DNA of 64,000 nucleotides from an uncultured Coriobacteriaceae bacterium (GCA_902786015.1 CADAAU010000002.1:62001-126000), one strand, 5' to 3'. Shown: positions 34,384-43,963, counted from the first letter of the stretch. Notes: a model not told the origin generated them from the letters alone. Made by a program: numbers and translations.

Positions 34384-36597
34384 TTATGAGCTCCCTTCGG
34401 CCTCTTTTGCATCGCCTTGCCCCGCAAGCTTCGAGCCGAATCGTAAGTAGTCCATGTTTTGCAGGTCTCGGAACGTGGCGTCAAGGCTCGGAGAGGTATT
34501 TAGGTCGTGCCAGCGCCCGTCGGTACCCTTGAGGCCTATGCCCGTTACGACCTGTATTCGCTGGTGAACGGCAAGCTGTGCCGACTGGAACGGGTCGAGC
34601 GGTGCGCCCATCAGGTCAAGGATGCGTGCGCCAAGAAGATCTGCGCCGCAGTCGTCCACTTGATTTACCTGACCGGTGCCGGCCACGTTGTAGTTTGCCC
34701 ATATGGCGTACTCGGTTTGGTAGATGCGGGACTGGTGCCCTATGGTCTCGGGGTCCTCGTCCGCAAAGAACACGTCGTTTGCGATGCTCGATATTGCGGG
34801 GTGATGGTCGCCAAAGAAGGCCAAGACCACGGGACGGTCGACGTTTCTGAGCTCGTTAACAAACCACTCGAGGTCCTCGTCGGATGCCTGAATGCACGAG
34901 AGGTACTCGTTGAACTGGTCCGTGTCCCTCTCGTTGAGTCCGTCGAACTCGAAGGTCGTGAGTCGCTCGGGGGGAATGTTGCCTTGCTCGTAGCCTCCAT
35001 GGTTTTGCATGGTGACGTCAAAGATGAACTGGGGCTTGTCGGACGATTTGAGGACCTCGAGGCACTTCTCGTACGTCGCCCTGTCGGTGATGCCCGAATG
35101 CAGTGCGGGCGCGTCTTCAAAGCTGTTGTTGGTGCTGTAAAACTCGTCGAACCCCATGTCGCGATATGTGGCGCGGCGGTTCCAGTTGTCCTGCTCATTG
35201 GGGTGGATCGCAGTGGAGGTGTAGCCCATGTCCGAGAACTGGCGTGCCAGATTCGGGACACCCACGAAGCTAAACATCTGGTAGGGGTATTTGCCGTACC
35301 CAATAAATGCGATGGAGTTACCGGTGAGGCACTCGAACTCGGTGTTGCAGGTGCCGCCTCCAAATGTGGACACGCCAAGCTGCCCACGCATGAGGGTGTC
35401 GTTGAGCCCCTCCCTAAAGAACGCGGGACCCTGATAGTCGCCATGGAGGTTGTCGAGGCGTGACAGGTCAGCGAAGGTCTCGTTCATCACGACGATGACG
35501 CTTGGCTTGATTTGCTTGAACTGTGCGGTTGAGGCGGACCGGCGTGCGGAGCGCTCGGGCATGGCGTCTGCCTTGGCGGCGTACGACTCGGTAATCTTCT
35601 GTGCTTTCTCGTCGGTGTAGCCAATGGGAACTTTGATGGGGAGGTCCTCCGCTGCCGTCATAAAGGATGGCAGGAAGCCCTGCTTCTTGTAGCTTTCGGC
35701 AGTGTTCCAATAATTCATCTTCATGCCGTAGCCCTCATGGTAGTTGGGGACGGAAATCCACCAGCTAAGCGCCAGGCCAAAGGCAAGGGCGAAGGGGAGG
35801 TTCCAGCAGAGGTTGTATACAAAACGCTTTGCGCCCGTCGCCCGTGCGGGACGAATGAAGCTCACAAACAACAAGGCCAGGCCGCCGTACATTATGGCCT
35901 TGATGTCGAACGTGTTGAGTATGTAGGAGTATGAGTCGCTGACTTCGGTCGCCGTTTGCAAGGCGAGGAGGTCCGTCGGCAGAATGGCGGCGCGCCTGAA
36001 CTGCAACACAAAGTGCTCGATGAGTCCGATGGCAATGCAGGAGCCAAACACGATGGCCGGGCCGAGCGACCTTCTTTGCAACACAAAATAGGCGATGAAT
36101 GCGGCGATTGCAATCATGGTGAACTCGATCGCCACGCTGTCGATGCCCAGGCTGTCTACCTTGCCGTTCCACGGGACCTCCAGTGCCCGACGTGCCAGCT
36201 CGCTGCCCAAAAGGATGATACCCACGTCACGTAATGCGCGTATGACTTGACCCACGCCCCGTTTGACCGTTCCGCCGCTGTCGAGGTCATCGAGGGCCTT
36301 GAACACACGCTCGCGTTGGGCGAGTATCGACCCACATGTGGTGAGCACCACGACGCACTGCATGAGGTAGAGCACGTCGGTGCTCATGAACTGATTGCCA
36401 CACCAAACGGCCAGGAAAATGAGGGCGGCGGCGATGAGGACCGACCAGATGAGCGAGCCGATGCCCAGGTGCTTGCCGTCGCGACGACAACTGATGACGT
36501 GCCAAGCGGCGCAGCCGATGACGATTACGGCACCAATAATGGGTACGAACATATATTCGGGTGGCGTTGTTCCCAAGAGAAGCTCGTTCTCGTCCAT
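34384..36597 (-). CDS. LtaS-like sulfatase-family phosphoglycerol transferase
   Basis: 737 residues from the ATG at 36597. Five or more membrane segments lie in residues 15-345, then an extracellular alkaline-phosphatase/sulfatase domain. Motifs: VIVVMNETFADLSRL, with Thr as the likely nucleophile, STFGGGTCNTEFECLTGN, YTSTAIHPNEQDNWNRRATY, MGFDEF, VTMQNHGGYEQ and AFFGDHHPAI. These match lipoteichoic-acid synthase-type enzymes that transfer glycerol phosphate from phosphatidylglycerol. A reading frame that extends to 38331 crosses galKT on the other strand and is not coding. Confidence 0.9.
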   Translation of the reverse strand: MDENELLLGTTPPEYMFVPIIGAVIVIGCAAWHVISCRRDGKHLGIGSLIWSVLIAAALIFLAVWCGNQFMSTDVLYLMQCVVVLTTCGSILAQRERVFKALDDLDSGGTVKRGVGQVIRALRDVGIILLGSELARRALEVPWNGKVDSLGIDSVAIEFTMIAIAAFIAYFVLQRRSLGPAIVFGSCIAIGLIEHFVLQFRRAAILPTDLLALQTATEVSDSYSYILNTFDIKAIMYGGLALLFVSFIRPARATGAKRFVYNLCWNLPFALAFGLALSWWISVPNYHEGYGMKMNYWNTAESYKKQGFLPSFMTAAEDLPIKVPIGYTDEKAQKITESYAAKADAMPERSARRSASTAQFKQIKPSVIVVMNETFADLSRLDNLHGDYQGPAFFREGLNDTLMRGQLGVSTFGGGTCNTEFECLTGNSIAFIGYGKYPYQMFSFVGVPNLARQFSDMGYTSTAIHPNEQDNWNRRATYRDMGFDEFYSTNNSFEDAPALHSGITDRATYEKCLEVLKSSDKPQFIFDVTMQNHGGYEQGNIPPERLTTFEFDGLNERDTDQFNEYLSCIQASDEDLEWFVNELRNVDRPVVLAFFGDHHPAISSIANDVFFADEDPETIGHQSRIYQTEYAIWANYNVAGTGQVNQVDDCGADLLGARILDLMGAPLDPFQSAQLAVHQRIQVVTGIGLKGTDGRWHDLNTSPSLDATFRDLQNMDYLRFGSKLAGQGDAKEAEGSS

Positions 36598-36789
36598 CAA
36601 TACTTCACCCCTGTTCAAATGTCTCTCTTGCAACAGTAGATAATAGCCTACGAAGGCGCCCGCCGGCACCTCACAATATTCTGTACACTTATACGTGAAG
36701 GATGTGCGTCCAGACATGGTGGCGGGCGATGAGGATGCCTGTCGGTGAGCTATGTGTCGCAAGTTGCGAAAGCATGAGATGGAGGAGGC

Positions 36790-37995
36790 ATGAGCATGGT
36801 GGACACGAGTTTTGCGCAAGAACTTGTTGGCCAGTTGCGGGAGTCGTTTGGGGACGCTCGGTACGAGCGTGTCCTTGCCGTGAGGGCGCCGGGACGAACG
36901 GAGCTTGCGGGCAACCACACCGACCACGAGGGCGGCGAGGTCATTGCCGCGGCAGTTGATCGCTACATTCGGGGCGTCTTTGCACCCAACGGCACCGACG
37001 AGTTGCGCGTGATGAGCGAAGGGTACGGATTGACAACAGTTCGGGCAAGTGAGCTGGGTGCACGCGACGAAGAGCACGGGAGCACTGCGGCGCTTGTGCG
37101 AGGGATGGCGGCGCTCTTTGCCGAGCGGGGATTCGAGCCGCGGGGATTCGATGCCTACATTGTGAGCGACGTGCCCGGCGGGTCGGGCCTTTCGAGCTCT
37201 GCCGCGTTCGAGCTCGAGCTCGGTCAGGCGTTCAACGCGCTCTGGGCGGACGGCGCGCTTGCGGCCGCCGATTTGGCGCTCATGGCGCAGCGGGCGGAGC
37301 GCGAGTGGTTTGGCAAGCCGTGTGGGCTCATGGACCAGGCGGCGGTGGCGCTCGGAGGCATTCAGCACATGGACTTTGCCGATCCGACGAAACTCGAGGC
37401 CAAAAGCATAGACTTCGATTTCGCCAAGCATGGGTTTGCGGTCTGCATCGTGGCGGTGGGGGCCGACCATGCGGCAAACATCGACGATTATGCGGCGGTT
37501 CCAAAAGAGATGCAGCAGGTGGCACGCGAGCTTGGGAAGCAGGTGCTTTCTGAGGTACGGCCCGAGGACGTGTTGCAGGCGATTCCGCGTCTTCGTGAGC
37601 GCTTGGGTGATCGTTCGGTGCTGCGCGCGTTGCATTACTACAACGAGGAGAATCTTGTCGAGCGTCGTGTGGTGGCATTGAGCGAAGGGAACGTGAAGCA
37701 GTTCTTGGAACTTACGCGACTTTCGGGCACGAGTTCGGCGATGCTGCTGCAAAACGTGAGCATAGGAGGATCGGCCGAACAGCCTTCCATGCTTGCCATC
37801 GTGCTGGCCGAACGACTCTTGATGGGACGTGGTGCCGCACGCGTGCACGGTGGTGGCTTTGGGGGAACCATTCAGGCGTTCGTGCCGTTCGACGTTCTTG
37901 ACGAGTTCTCCAAAGGCATGGACGCCGTGTTTGGTGATGGCGCCTGTAGCGTGTGCAACGTCGATCACGAGGGAGCGCGGGCAGAATGGATCTAG
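36790..37995 (+). CDS. galK: Galactokinase
   Basis: 401 residues; GGAGGAGG precedes the ATG. GHMP kinase with the galactokinase signature GRTELAGNHTDHEGG, the ATP loop VPGGSGLSSSAAFE, and GLMDQAAVALGG. The C-terminal ARVHGGGFGGTIQAFV is typical. It phosphorylates galactose at C1 in the Leloir pathway. Its stop overlaps the galT start by ten bases. It is divergent from the LtaS-like gene, separated by 192 bases. Confidence 0.96.
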   Translation: MSMVDTSFAQELVGQLRESFGDARYERVLAVRAPGRTELAGNHTDHEGGEVIAAAVDRYIRGVFAPNGTDELRVMSEGYGLTTVRASELGARDEEHGSTAALVRGMAALFAERGFEPRGFDAYIVSDVPGGSGLSSSAAFELELGQAFNALWADGALAAADLALMAQRAEREWFGKPCGLMDQAAVALGGIQHMDFADPTKLEAKSIDFDFAKHGFAVCIVAVGADHAANIDDYAAVPKEMQQVARELGKQVLSEVRPEDVLQAIPRLRERLGDRSVLRALHYYNEENLVERRVVALSEGNVKQFLELTRLSGTSSAMLLQNVSIGGSAEQPSMLAIVLAERLLMGRGAARVHGGGFGGTIQAFVPFDVLDEFSKGMDAVFGDGACSVCNVDHEGARAEWI

Positions 37996-39404
37996 CGTAC
38001 GAGGGCGCCCGCGCGGCGTCGTGGCTGGTGGAGTATGCCGTGTCGCATGGGCTGGTGGTCGAGGGCGACCGCGTGTGGGCATACAACCGGCTGTTGGAGT
38101 CTGTGGGGCTGTACGGCCCGTCTTGTCCTGCGTGTCCGGAGGGGGAGTACGACATCGACTTGGCACTCTGGGCGCTCGCCGAGGTTGCTGTAAAGAACGG
38201 GCTGGTGGAAGACACGGCCGGCGGTCGCGATCGTGCTGCGATGCGCGTGGCGGGCTGCATCGTTCCGCCGCCTTCGGTTGTGGGCGGCCGGTTTTGGTCT
38301 TTGCACGACGACGAGGGTCCACGCGCGGCAACGGATTGGTTTTACGGATTGTGTTGCGACGTAAACTACGTGCGCAGGTCCGCCATAGCGCGAGACCTCA
38401 AGTGGACGGTGGACACGCGCTGGGGCGAGCTCGAGATAACCATAAACAAGTCCAAGCCCGAGAAGGACCCGCGCGACATAGCGGCTGCCGGTGCGGCGCC
38501 TGTTGGGGAGGCGTATCCTGCTTGTCAACTCTGCGTGCAGAACGAAGGGTACTCGGGTCGTCCTGCCGCGGCGTCGCACGGCGCGCATCCTGCTCGGCAG
38601 AACCTGCGTATCGTACCCATCGATCTTGGCGGCGAGCAGTGGGGCTTTCAATACAGCCCGTATGCCTATTTTAACGAGCACTGCATCTTCATGAGCTCCG
38701 AGCATCGGCCCATGCATGTGGACCGAGGCTCGATTGCCAACCTGCTCCGCATCGTGGACGTGCTGCCGCACTACTTCGTGGGGTCGAACGCCGACCTCCC
38801 CATTGTTGGTGGCTCGATTCTCTCGCACGACCACTTTCAGGGCGGGCGGCACGAGTTTCCCATGGATCGCGCGCGAGAGCAGGACGAGTTTCGCATGCCC
38901 GGCTCAGCGGAGGTGAGCTGTTCCGTGCTGGAGTGGCCTATGACGGCGCTGCGACTCAGGTCGGACGACAAGGCCGCGCTGCTCGAGGCGGCGGTGCGCG
39001 TGATCGACCTGTGGCGCGGCTGGGATGCTCCGCGCGTGGGCGTCTTTTCTTGCGACGAGGACGGTACACGCCACAATACCGTTACCCCTATCTGTCGGCG
39101 GCGGGGTTCGGCGTTCGAACTCGACCTTGTGCTGCGGTGCAACGTGACGACGGAGGAGCATCCGCTTGGCGTCTTTCATCCGCATGAGGACAAATGGCAC
39201 GTAAAGAAAGAGAACATAGGCCTTATTGAGGTGATGGGGCTTGCCATCCTGCCTCCTCGCCTGGAGACGGAGCTCGACGCCGGTCGACTCACGCGTGACG
39301 AGATTGGTCGCGTGTTTGCGTCGGTGCTCGAGGATGCGGGCGTGTTCAAGTGGGACGAAGCGGGTCGTGCCGAGCTAGCACGTTTCATGGCGGTGCTGCA
39401 CTAG
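37986..39404 (+). CDS. galT: Galactose-1-phosphate uridylyltransferase, type 2
   Basis: 472 residues, starting at the ATG at 37986 inside the end of galK. The length and the motifs DWFYGLCCDVNYVRRSAIARDL (in part), TINKSKPEKDP, ACQLCVQNEGYSGRP, NEHCIFMSSEH and GGSILSHDHFQGG (catalytic HxHxQ type) are those of the firmicute GalT family. It swaps UMP between UDP-glucose and galactose-1-phosphate. No galE lies next to it. Confidence 0.96.
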   Translation: MDLAYEGARAASWLVEYAVSHGLVVEGDRVWAYNRLLESVGLYGPSCPACPEGEYDIDLALWALAEVAVKNGLVEDTAGGRDRAAMRVAGCIVPPPSVVGGRFWSLHDDEGPRAATDWFYGLCCDVNYVRRSAIARDLKWTVDTRWGELEITINKSKPEKDPRDIAAAGAAPVGEAYPACQLCVQNEGYSGRPAAASHGAHPARQNLRIVPIDLGGEQWGFQYSPYAYFNEHCIFMSSEHRPMHVDRGSIANLLRIVDVLPHYFVGSNADLPIVGGSILSHDHFQGGRHEFPMDRAREQDEFRMPGSAEVSCSVLEWPMTALRLRSDDKAALLEAAVRVIDLWRGWDAPRVGVFSCDEDGTRHNTVTPICRRRGSAFELDLVLRCNVTTEEHPLGVFHPHEDKWHVKKENIGLIEVMGLAILPPRLETELDAGRLTRDEIGRVFASVLEDAGVFKWDEAGRAELARFMAVLH

Positions 39405-39409
39405 CTCGG

Positions 39410-39476
39410 GCAGGCAAAGGGGATACTCCCTATCGTTTGATAACATCAAACGATAGGGAGTATCCCCTTTGCCTGC
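39410..39476. repeat. Perfect 32-base palindrome with 3-base loop
   Basis: Arms at 39410-39441 and 39445-39476 are fully complementary over 32 bases around AAC. The outer end is GCAGGCAAAGGGG, the inner end CCCTATCGTTTGAT. It lies between galT and the cellulase gene, which converge. The core GGGGATACTCCC recurs at 26451, 16188, 20730 and elsewhere. It probably ends transcription from both sides, although its tails are not T-rich. Confidence 0.9.
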
Positions 39477-39483
39477 CTATGCG

Positions 39484-42141
39484 TTACCCGGCATTGATCG
39501 CGAGGCCTGCGTCGGCGGTGACTTGGAACCCGATGCCCAAAAGCGTCGCGCCACTCGCAATACCGCCGTTGTAGCTCATGTTTCGAATGTCGAGGTTCGA
39601 CCCCGCCGTGGCATACGTTCCGTTCCAGCCGTTGGTGAGTGCGACGGCCTTGTTGAACGGGACGGTGATGCTCCAGGACGTACAGTCCGCTCCTTTGTTG
39701 GTAACGGAGAGGTCGTATTGGTAGCAGGTCTTGCCGTTTCCCGCCTGCCACGAGCTGACGGGCGTGGCCTTGCACGCGAAGGAACCGGACGAGAACGAAA
39801 CCGCCGGCGCGGAACCCTGCGGCGGGGTCGAGCCGCTGGTATCGCCCGAGTACGTCTTTGAGCTATCGGTCCCTGCGGGCAGGGACCCATTAAGGGCCTT
39901 GAGCAGCCAAGATCCCGACGCGGACAGGTCATCTGCGCCAAATCCCGACGTCGCCTGGCAGCTGCTCTTTATTGCGGACGCCGACTCTGCCTTGTTGCAC
40001 AGGCTCCACATGCACCAGCTCACCCCAAGGCTGTTCATGGTGGTGACCCAATCGTTGGCAGAGGCCTCGTCAATCGCGCCGTTGCCGCTGGCATCGCAGA
40101 TGCCAAATTCGCTCACAAAGACCGGAAGCCCTCCACGCACCGCGCTTACCATGCGATTGCGCAGGTCGTCCTTATGCGTGGCGGCGTAGAAGTGCAGGGC
40201 ATACATGACGTTGTCGTACGACAGCGGGCTGGCGGCTGCCTTGTCGATCTCCTGCGACCACGTGGGCGTGCCCACGATGATCACGGCGTCGGGATCGTTC
40301 TGGCGGATGACGGGTATGACTTGGTCGGCGTACTGCTTGATTTCGTCCCAAGAAGTTCCGCCGTTTGGCTCGTTGCAAATCTCGTAGAGCACGTTCTGGT
40401 TGTCCCTAAAGGTGGATGACATGTCTGCAAAGAATGCCTGCGCCTCATTCGTGTGCCGGTTGGGGTTTCCGTCCGAAAGGATGTGCCAGTCCACGATTGC
40501 GTAGAGGTCGTTGTCCGTTGCGAAGCGCACGCCCTTCTTGACAAGGTCTGTGAGGTAGGCTTGGTCGCCTCCGCTGCAGTATCCGCCGTACTCTTCGGTG
40601 TACATGGCGAGGCGTACGACGTTGGCGTTCCAGTTGTTGCGAAGCTGCTTGAAGCAGTCGTCGTTGACGTAAGCGGGGAACCATGCCAAGCCGTGTGTGC
40701 TGATGCCTCTGAGCTGGATGGGCTGCTCGTTGTGGTCTACGAGCTGATTGCCCTTGACCTTAAGGGCGCCCGCAGTCGATGGCCCTGCCGTCGAGGCCGT
40801 CTGTGCGGGTGCGGAACCCGGCGTGCTTACCCTAAAGGCGTCGGATGTTGCCTCTTGTATTCCCATGAAGTCGGCAGTCGGGGCCTGGCTGTCCTTGGGT
40901 ACAAGGACGATTTGTATTGCCTCCAGTCGCTTGGAGTATCCTGCCGTGCCGGCCTCTTCTCCGTTGCGTGCCCATCCCATCCAGCCAAAGGTCTGTGCGT
41001 GGACGCGATACCATACGTCGTAGCGATCGGCGACTTGTCCGTAAGGTGCGATCTGTATTGCCTCCAGGCGCTTGGACTCTCCCTCGGTGCCGCTCATGGC
41101 GCCGTCGCGTGCCCAGTCCTGCCAGCCGTAGGTCTGCACGTGCGTGCGGTACTCGATGCCGCCGGAGCAGTCCATGTCGGGAAGGTTGATGTTTATGCCT
41201 TCGAGGCGCTTTGATTGTCCCGAGGTGCCCGATACCTCTCCGTCAAACTTCCAGTCCTGCCAGCCGTAAGTTTGAACATGCGTGCGATACTGAACGGCCC
41301 GCGTTATATACGGCTGCTCCGTGCTGCCGGGAGCGGCGGAACCCTTGGGAAGGATGCGTATCTCTATGCCTTCGAGTCGCTTGGAGTAGGTGGCGGTTCC
41401 GGCTCGTGCGCCGTTTGAGGTCCAGCCGAGCCAACCGTATGTTTGGGCGTGGACGTGATACCACACGTCGTAGTGCTCTGCCATTGCTCCAGTAAGCTGA
41501 ATCTGTATTGCCTCCAGGCGCTTGGACTCTCCCTCGGTGCCACTCATTGCGCCGTCGCGCACCCAGTCCTGCCAGCCGTAGGTCTGCACGTGCGTGCGGT
41601 ACTCGATGCCGCCTGCATGGGGTGCGGATTCCAACTTGATGTTGATGCCCTCAAGGCGCTTGGACTCTCCCTGGGTCCCGCTCATGGCTCCGTCGCGTAC
41701 CCAGTCTTGCCACCCGTAGGTCTGCACGTGTGTCTTATAGGCAACTTGCGGACTGGCCTGCGCCTCAAGGGCGTCTTCTGCGGGGCGTCCCTCCTTTGCA
41801 TCGTCGTTCGCGGTAGGTTTTTGGACGTCGGCTTCGGATGAGGGTGTCGGTTCGCCCGCCCGCCTTTCGTCCATTTGCTCTTCGGGCGTCTGCTCCTTGG
41901 CGGGGGGTTCGCTCTTTGTGGGCGTGTCTGGTGTCGCAGGTCCTGCCTCGAGGGTCGAAGGTTCCTTTGCGCTGTTTTCCTGCTCGTTTGCGGTTTGGGC
42001 CTGTTCGGATTCCGCCATCTCCATGGGCTCTGCGCGACGTTTGGGGTTCTCCTGCGCTGAGGCAAAAGGCTGCGGTACAAGCATCATTACCAGCATTAGT
42101 GCGAACGCTACAACCAACAATCCGTGCTTTGTTTTGCTCAT
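39484..42141 (-). CDS. Secreted GH5 cellulase with six ChW repeats and C-terminal CBM
   Basis: 885 residues from the ATG at 42141 (a GTG seven codons earlier is rejected). A signal peptide ends near ASAQE, then about 95 low-complexity residues. Six clostridial hydrophobic-with-conserved-W (ChW) repeats span about 133-415; each has a core VQTYGWQDW or AQTYGWLGW and ends in SKRLEGI. A GH5 domain spans about 460-755, with the acid/base Glu in LYEICNEPNGG and the nucleophile Glu in VFVSEFGICD. LHFYAATHKDD is also seen. A CBM2-like domain closes the protein (FACKATPVSSWQ, CTSWSITVPFNKAV). It should hydrolyse beta-1,4-glucans outside the cell. Confidence 0.93.
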   Translation of the reverse strand: MSKTKHGLLVVAFALMLVMMLVPQPFASAQENPKRRAEPMEMAESEQAQTANEQENSAKEPSTLEAGPATPDTPTKSEPPAKEQTPEEQMDERRAGEPTPSSEADVQKPTANDDAKEGRPAEDALEAQASPQVAYKTHVQTYGWQDWVRDGAMSGTQGESKRLEGINIKLESAPHAGGIEYRTHVQTYGWQDWVRDGAMSGTEGESKRLEAIQIQLTGAMAEHYDVWYHVHAQTYGWLGWTSNGARAGTATYSKRLEGIEIRILPKGSAAPGSTEQPYITRAVQYRTHVQTYGWQDWKFDGEVSGTSGQSKRLEGININLPDMDCSGGIEYRTHVQTYGWQDWARDGAMSGTEGESKRLEAIQIAPYGQVADRYDVWYRVHAQTFGWMGWARNGEEAGTAGYSKRLEAIQIVLVPKDSQAPTADFMGIQEATSDAFRVSTPGSAPAQTASTAGPSTAGALKVKGNQLVDHNEQPIQLRGISTHGLAWFPAYVNDDCFKQLRNNWNANVVRLAMYTEEYGGYCSGGDQAYLTDLVKKGVRFATDNDLYAIVDWHILSDGNPNRHTNEAQAFFADMSSTFRDNQNVLYEICNEPNGGTSWDEIKQYADQVIPVIRQNDPDAVIIVGTPTWSQEIDKAAASPLSYDNVMYALHFYAATHKDDLRNRMVSAVRGGLPVFVSEFGICDASGNGAIDEASANDWVTTMNSLGVSWCMWSLCNKAESASAIKSSCQATSGFGADDLSASGSWLLKALNGSLPAGTDSSKTYSGDTSGSTPPQGSAPAVSFSSGSFACKATPVSSWQAGNGKTCYQYDLSVTNKGADCTSWSITVPFNKAVALTNGWNGTYATAGSNLDIRNMSYNGGIASGATLLGIGFQVTADAGLAINAG
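40890..41760. repeat. Direct repeats encoding ChW units
   Basis: Six copies of about 130-150 bases in the cellulase gene are highly alike, with blocks such as CCAGTCCTGCCAGCCGTAGG and TTGCCTCCAGGCGCTTGGAC repeated nearly unchanged. Copies near 41050-41150 and 41500-41600 are almost identical, pointing to recent duplication or gene conversion. Confidence 0.85.
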
Positions 42142-42499
42142 TCCGTTCCCCTTATCCGCCACGTGCCGACTCCATAAGTAATCTTACCACCGGTTCCAAA
42201 AAACTCCGCCCGGTATCCCAAATAGTGCCTTCGCGCCTTTTAGAAGGCGAATTCTATTACTAATATGGAATTGCCTCCATCCAGGCTTGTTGCTGCCGTG
42301 GTGCCGAAAGGGTTTGACGCTACTTTGAGGCGGGGCCAGACGCGCATCCGCCCTCGGAACTTCAAGAGTTTGGGTCAGCGAACCAAACACGGGGACTGTT
42401 TTTGCCAATCGTTGGTTTGTTTGGACGGTGTAGCGGTGGGACCGTTGTCTATACAATTAGGGTACGCATAAAACGTGGTATCGAGGAGAGGAGCACCAC
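42142..42499. other. Intergenic region, divergent promoters
   Basis: A 358-base gap with no gene. TTTTAGAAGGCGAATTC and GCGCCTTTTAGAAGGCG near 42235 form a short hairpin. The flavoprotein promoter candidate lies at 42445-42474 (18-base spacer). Elsewhere nothing distinct is visible. Confidence 0.35.
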
Positions 42500-43465
42500 A
42501 TGAAGGTTATGGCCATTTGCGCAGGTCGCAAGAACGGCAATGGCGAGATTCTGGCCAAGGAGGCCCTGAGTGCCGCGCAGGCCGCAGGCGCCGAGGTCGA
42601 GATGATCAACCTGTTTGACTATAACATCCTGCCTTGCACTGGCTGTGAGGGCTGCACCATGCAAATGGGCGAAGTCGCCATGGATCCCACAAAGAAGTAC
42701 CGTGGTTGCGTGCTCAAGAACAAGGACGACGTGGATGCCCTCGTTGCCGAGATGCACACCTGCAATGGCGTCATCTTCTCCGTGCCCACCTACGACCTTA
42801 CTCCCAGCTCCCTTTACACACGTTTCGCTCAGCGCTTCCTCGCCTACGAGCTTTCGTTCCTGCTCGAGATTGGTGTCGTAAAGGAGAACCCCAACACCGT
42901 TGCCGGCCTCATCGCCGTAGGCGGTTCCATGCACGACTGGCAGTCCTTGGCGCTTGAGAGCCTACAGGCAACCATGTTTACGATGTCGCTCACGGTTGTC
43001 GACCGCTTCATGAGCCAGCGCGTTGGCCGTCCGGGCAACGTCCTGCTGCACCAAGACCAGCTCGACCGTGCACATCAGATGGGCGAGAACATCGTCAAGG
43101 CCATCCAGACGCCCGTTGAGGAGCGCACCTGGCTGGGCGATCCCGACGACGGCGTGTGCCCCAACTGCCATTCCAGCCTTGTGTATCCTGGCGACGCCCA
43201 CTGGGACGGCATCGAGTTCCCGTACGAGTGCGCGGTGTGCGGCTGCGGCGGAGAGCTGGGTATCAACCCCCACAACGGTCGTCCGATGCTCGTCATCGAC
43301 CCCGAGAACGGCCATGTGCGCGATCGCAACATCGACGAGTCCCGCTCCGAGCACCTCAACGAGATCATCCAGACCCGCATCGACTTCTTCCAGCGTCAGG
43401 GAGAGGTCAAGCCGCTGCAGGCCAAGTATCGCGATATGAAGTTCCCCACGTTCGTCATCGAGTAA
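42500..43465 (+). CDS. Iron-sulfur flavoprotein / NAD(P)H-dependent FMN reductase family
   Basis: 321 residues; the ATG follows GAGGAGAGG. The flavodoxin-like N-terminal half starts MKVMAICAGRKNGNGEILA (FMN phosphate loop), with LPCTGCEGCTMQMG (CX2CX2C) and a fourth Cys at YRGC, typical of iron-sulfur flavoproteins. VIFSVPTYDLTPSS follows. A second Cys-rich knuckle lies in the C-terminal half (VCPNCHSS and YECAVCGCGGELG). It likely carries electrons; the donor and acceptor are unknown. A candidate promoter is TTGTCT (42445) and TAAAAC (42469). It might serve the thiolase cluster nearby, but the distance is 2.6 kb. Confidence 0.8.
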   Translation: MKVMAICAGRKNGNGEILAKEALSAAQAAGAEVEMINLFDYNILPCTGCEGCTMQMGEVAMDPTKKYRGCVLKNKDDVDALVAEMHTCNGVIFSVPTYDLTPSSLYTRFAQRFLAYELSFLLEIGVVKENPNTVAGLIAVGGSMHDWQSLALESLQATMFTMSLTVVDRFMSQRVGRPGNVLLHQDQLDRAHQMGENIVKAIQTPVEERTWLGDPDDGVCPNCHSSLVYPGDAHWDGIEFPYECAVCGCGGELGINPHNGRPMLVIDPENGHVRDRNIDESRSEHLNEIIQTRIDFFQRQGEVKPLQAKYRDMKFPTFVIE

Positions 43466-43526
43466 CTAAGGGCAATCTTCGCTATAATGCTTCCATCTGT
43501 TCGGGTCTCTTTGGAAGGAGCACAAC

Positions 43527-43895
43527 ATGTCGATGGTGGAGGCAGTCAAAAGCGTATTTGGACAATATGCGACGTTTACGGGTCGCGCGAGGAGGAGCGA
43601 GTATTGGTACTTCACTCTGTTCAACTTCTTGGTCTCGCTAGTCATCAGCGTATTGTGGGCTGTGATTCTTCGTGGCGAGGGTTCCCTCAACTTTTTGTCA
43701 GGCATTTGGACACTTGCGACATTTGTTCCCTCCCTTGCCGTGTCGATTCGCCGTCTTCACGACACGGGGAAGTCGGGCTGGTATTGCTTGATTAGCCTCA
43801 TTCCGTTGGTGGGCGCGATCATTCTTATCGTGTTCCTCGCAACGGACTCGCAGCCTGGCACGAACCAGTATGGTCCGAATCCTAAGGGTATGTAG
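43527..43895 (+). CDS. DUF805 membrane protein
   Basis: 122 residues; GGAAGGAG precedes the ATG. FGQYATFTGRARRSEYWYF and LFNFLVS at the start, then three membrane segments, SIRRLHDTGKSGWYCLIS and the end GTNQYGPNPKG are the DUF805 hallmarks (E. coli YhaH/YhaI). Function unknown. A terminator follows. Confidence 0.93.
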   Translation: MSMVEAVKSVFGQYATFTGRARRSEYWYFTLFNFLVSLVISVLWAVILRGEGSLNFLSGIWTLATFVPSLAVSIRRLHDTGKSGWYCLISLIPLVGAIILIVFLATDSQPGTNQYGPNPKGM

Positions 43896-43926
43896 CGTGG
43901 CAGCTCTCGTGCAATGAGCACATCAC

Positions 43927-43963
43927 AATCCCCGGAGGCCGCAACGCGCCGCCGGGGATTTTG
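43927..43963 (+). terminator. Intrinsic terminator after the DUF805 gene
   Basis: AATCCCCGG (43927-43935) pairs with CCGGGGATT (43952-43960), followed by TTG after a TTTT run. Confidence 0.75.

Noticed and set aside
34384-38331. A 1315-codon reading frame that covers the LtaS-like gene and continues across galK and galT on the other strand.
   Set aside because: The part beyond 36597 has no family motifs, lies antisense to galKT, and the sulfatase gene has a good start at 36597. Long antisense frames are common at this GC content.
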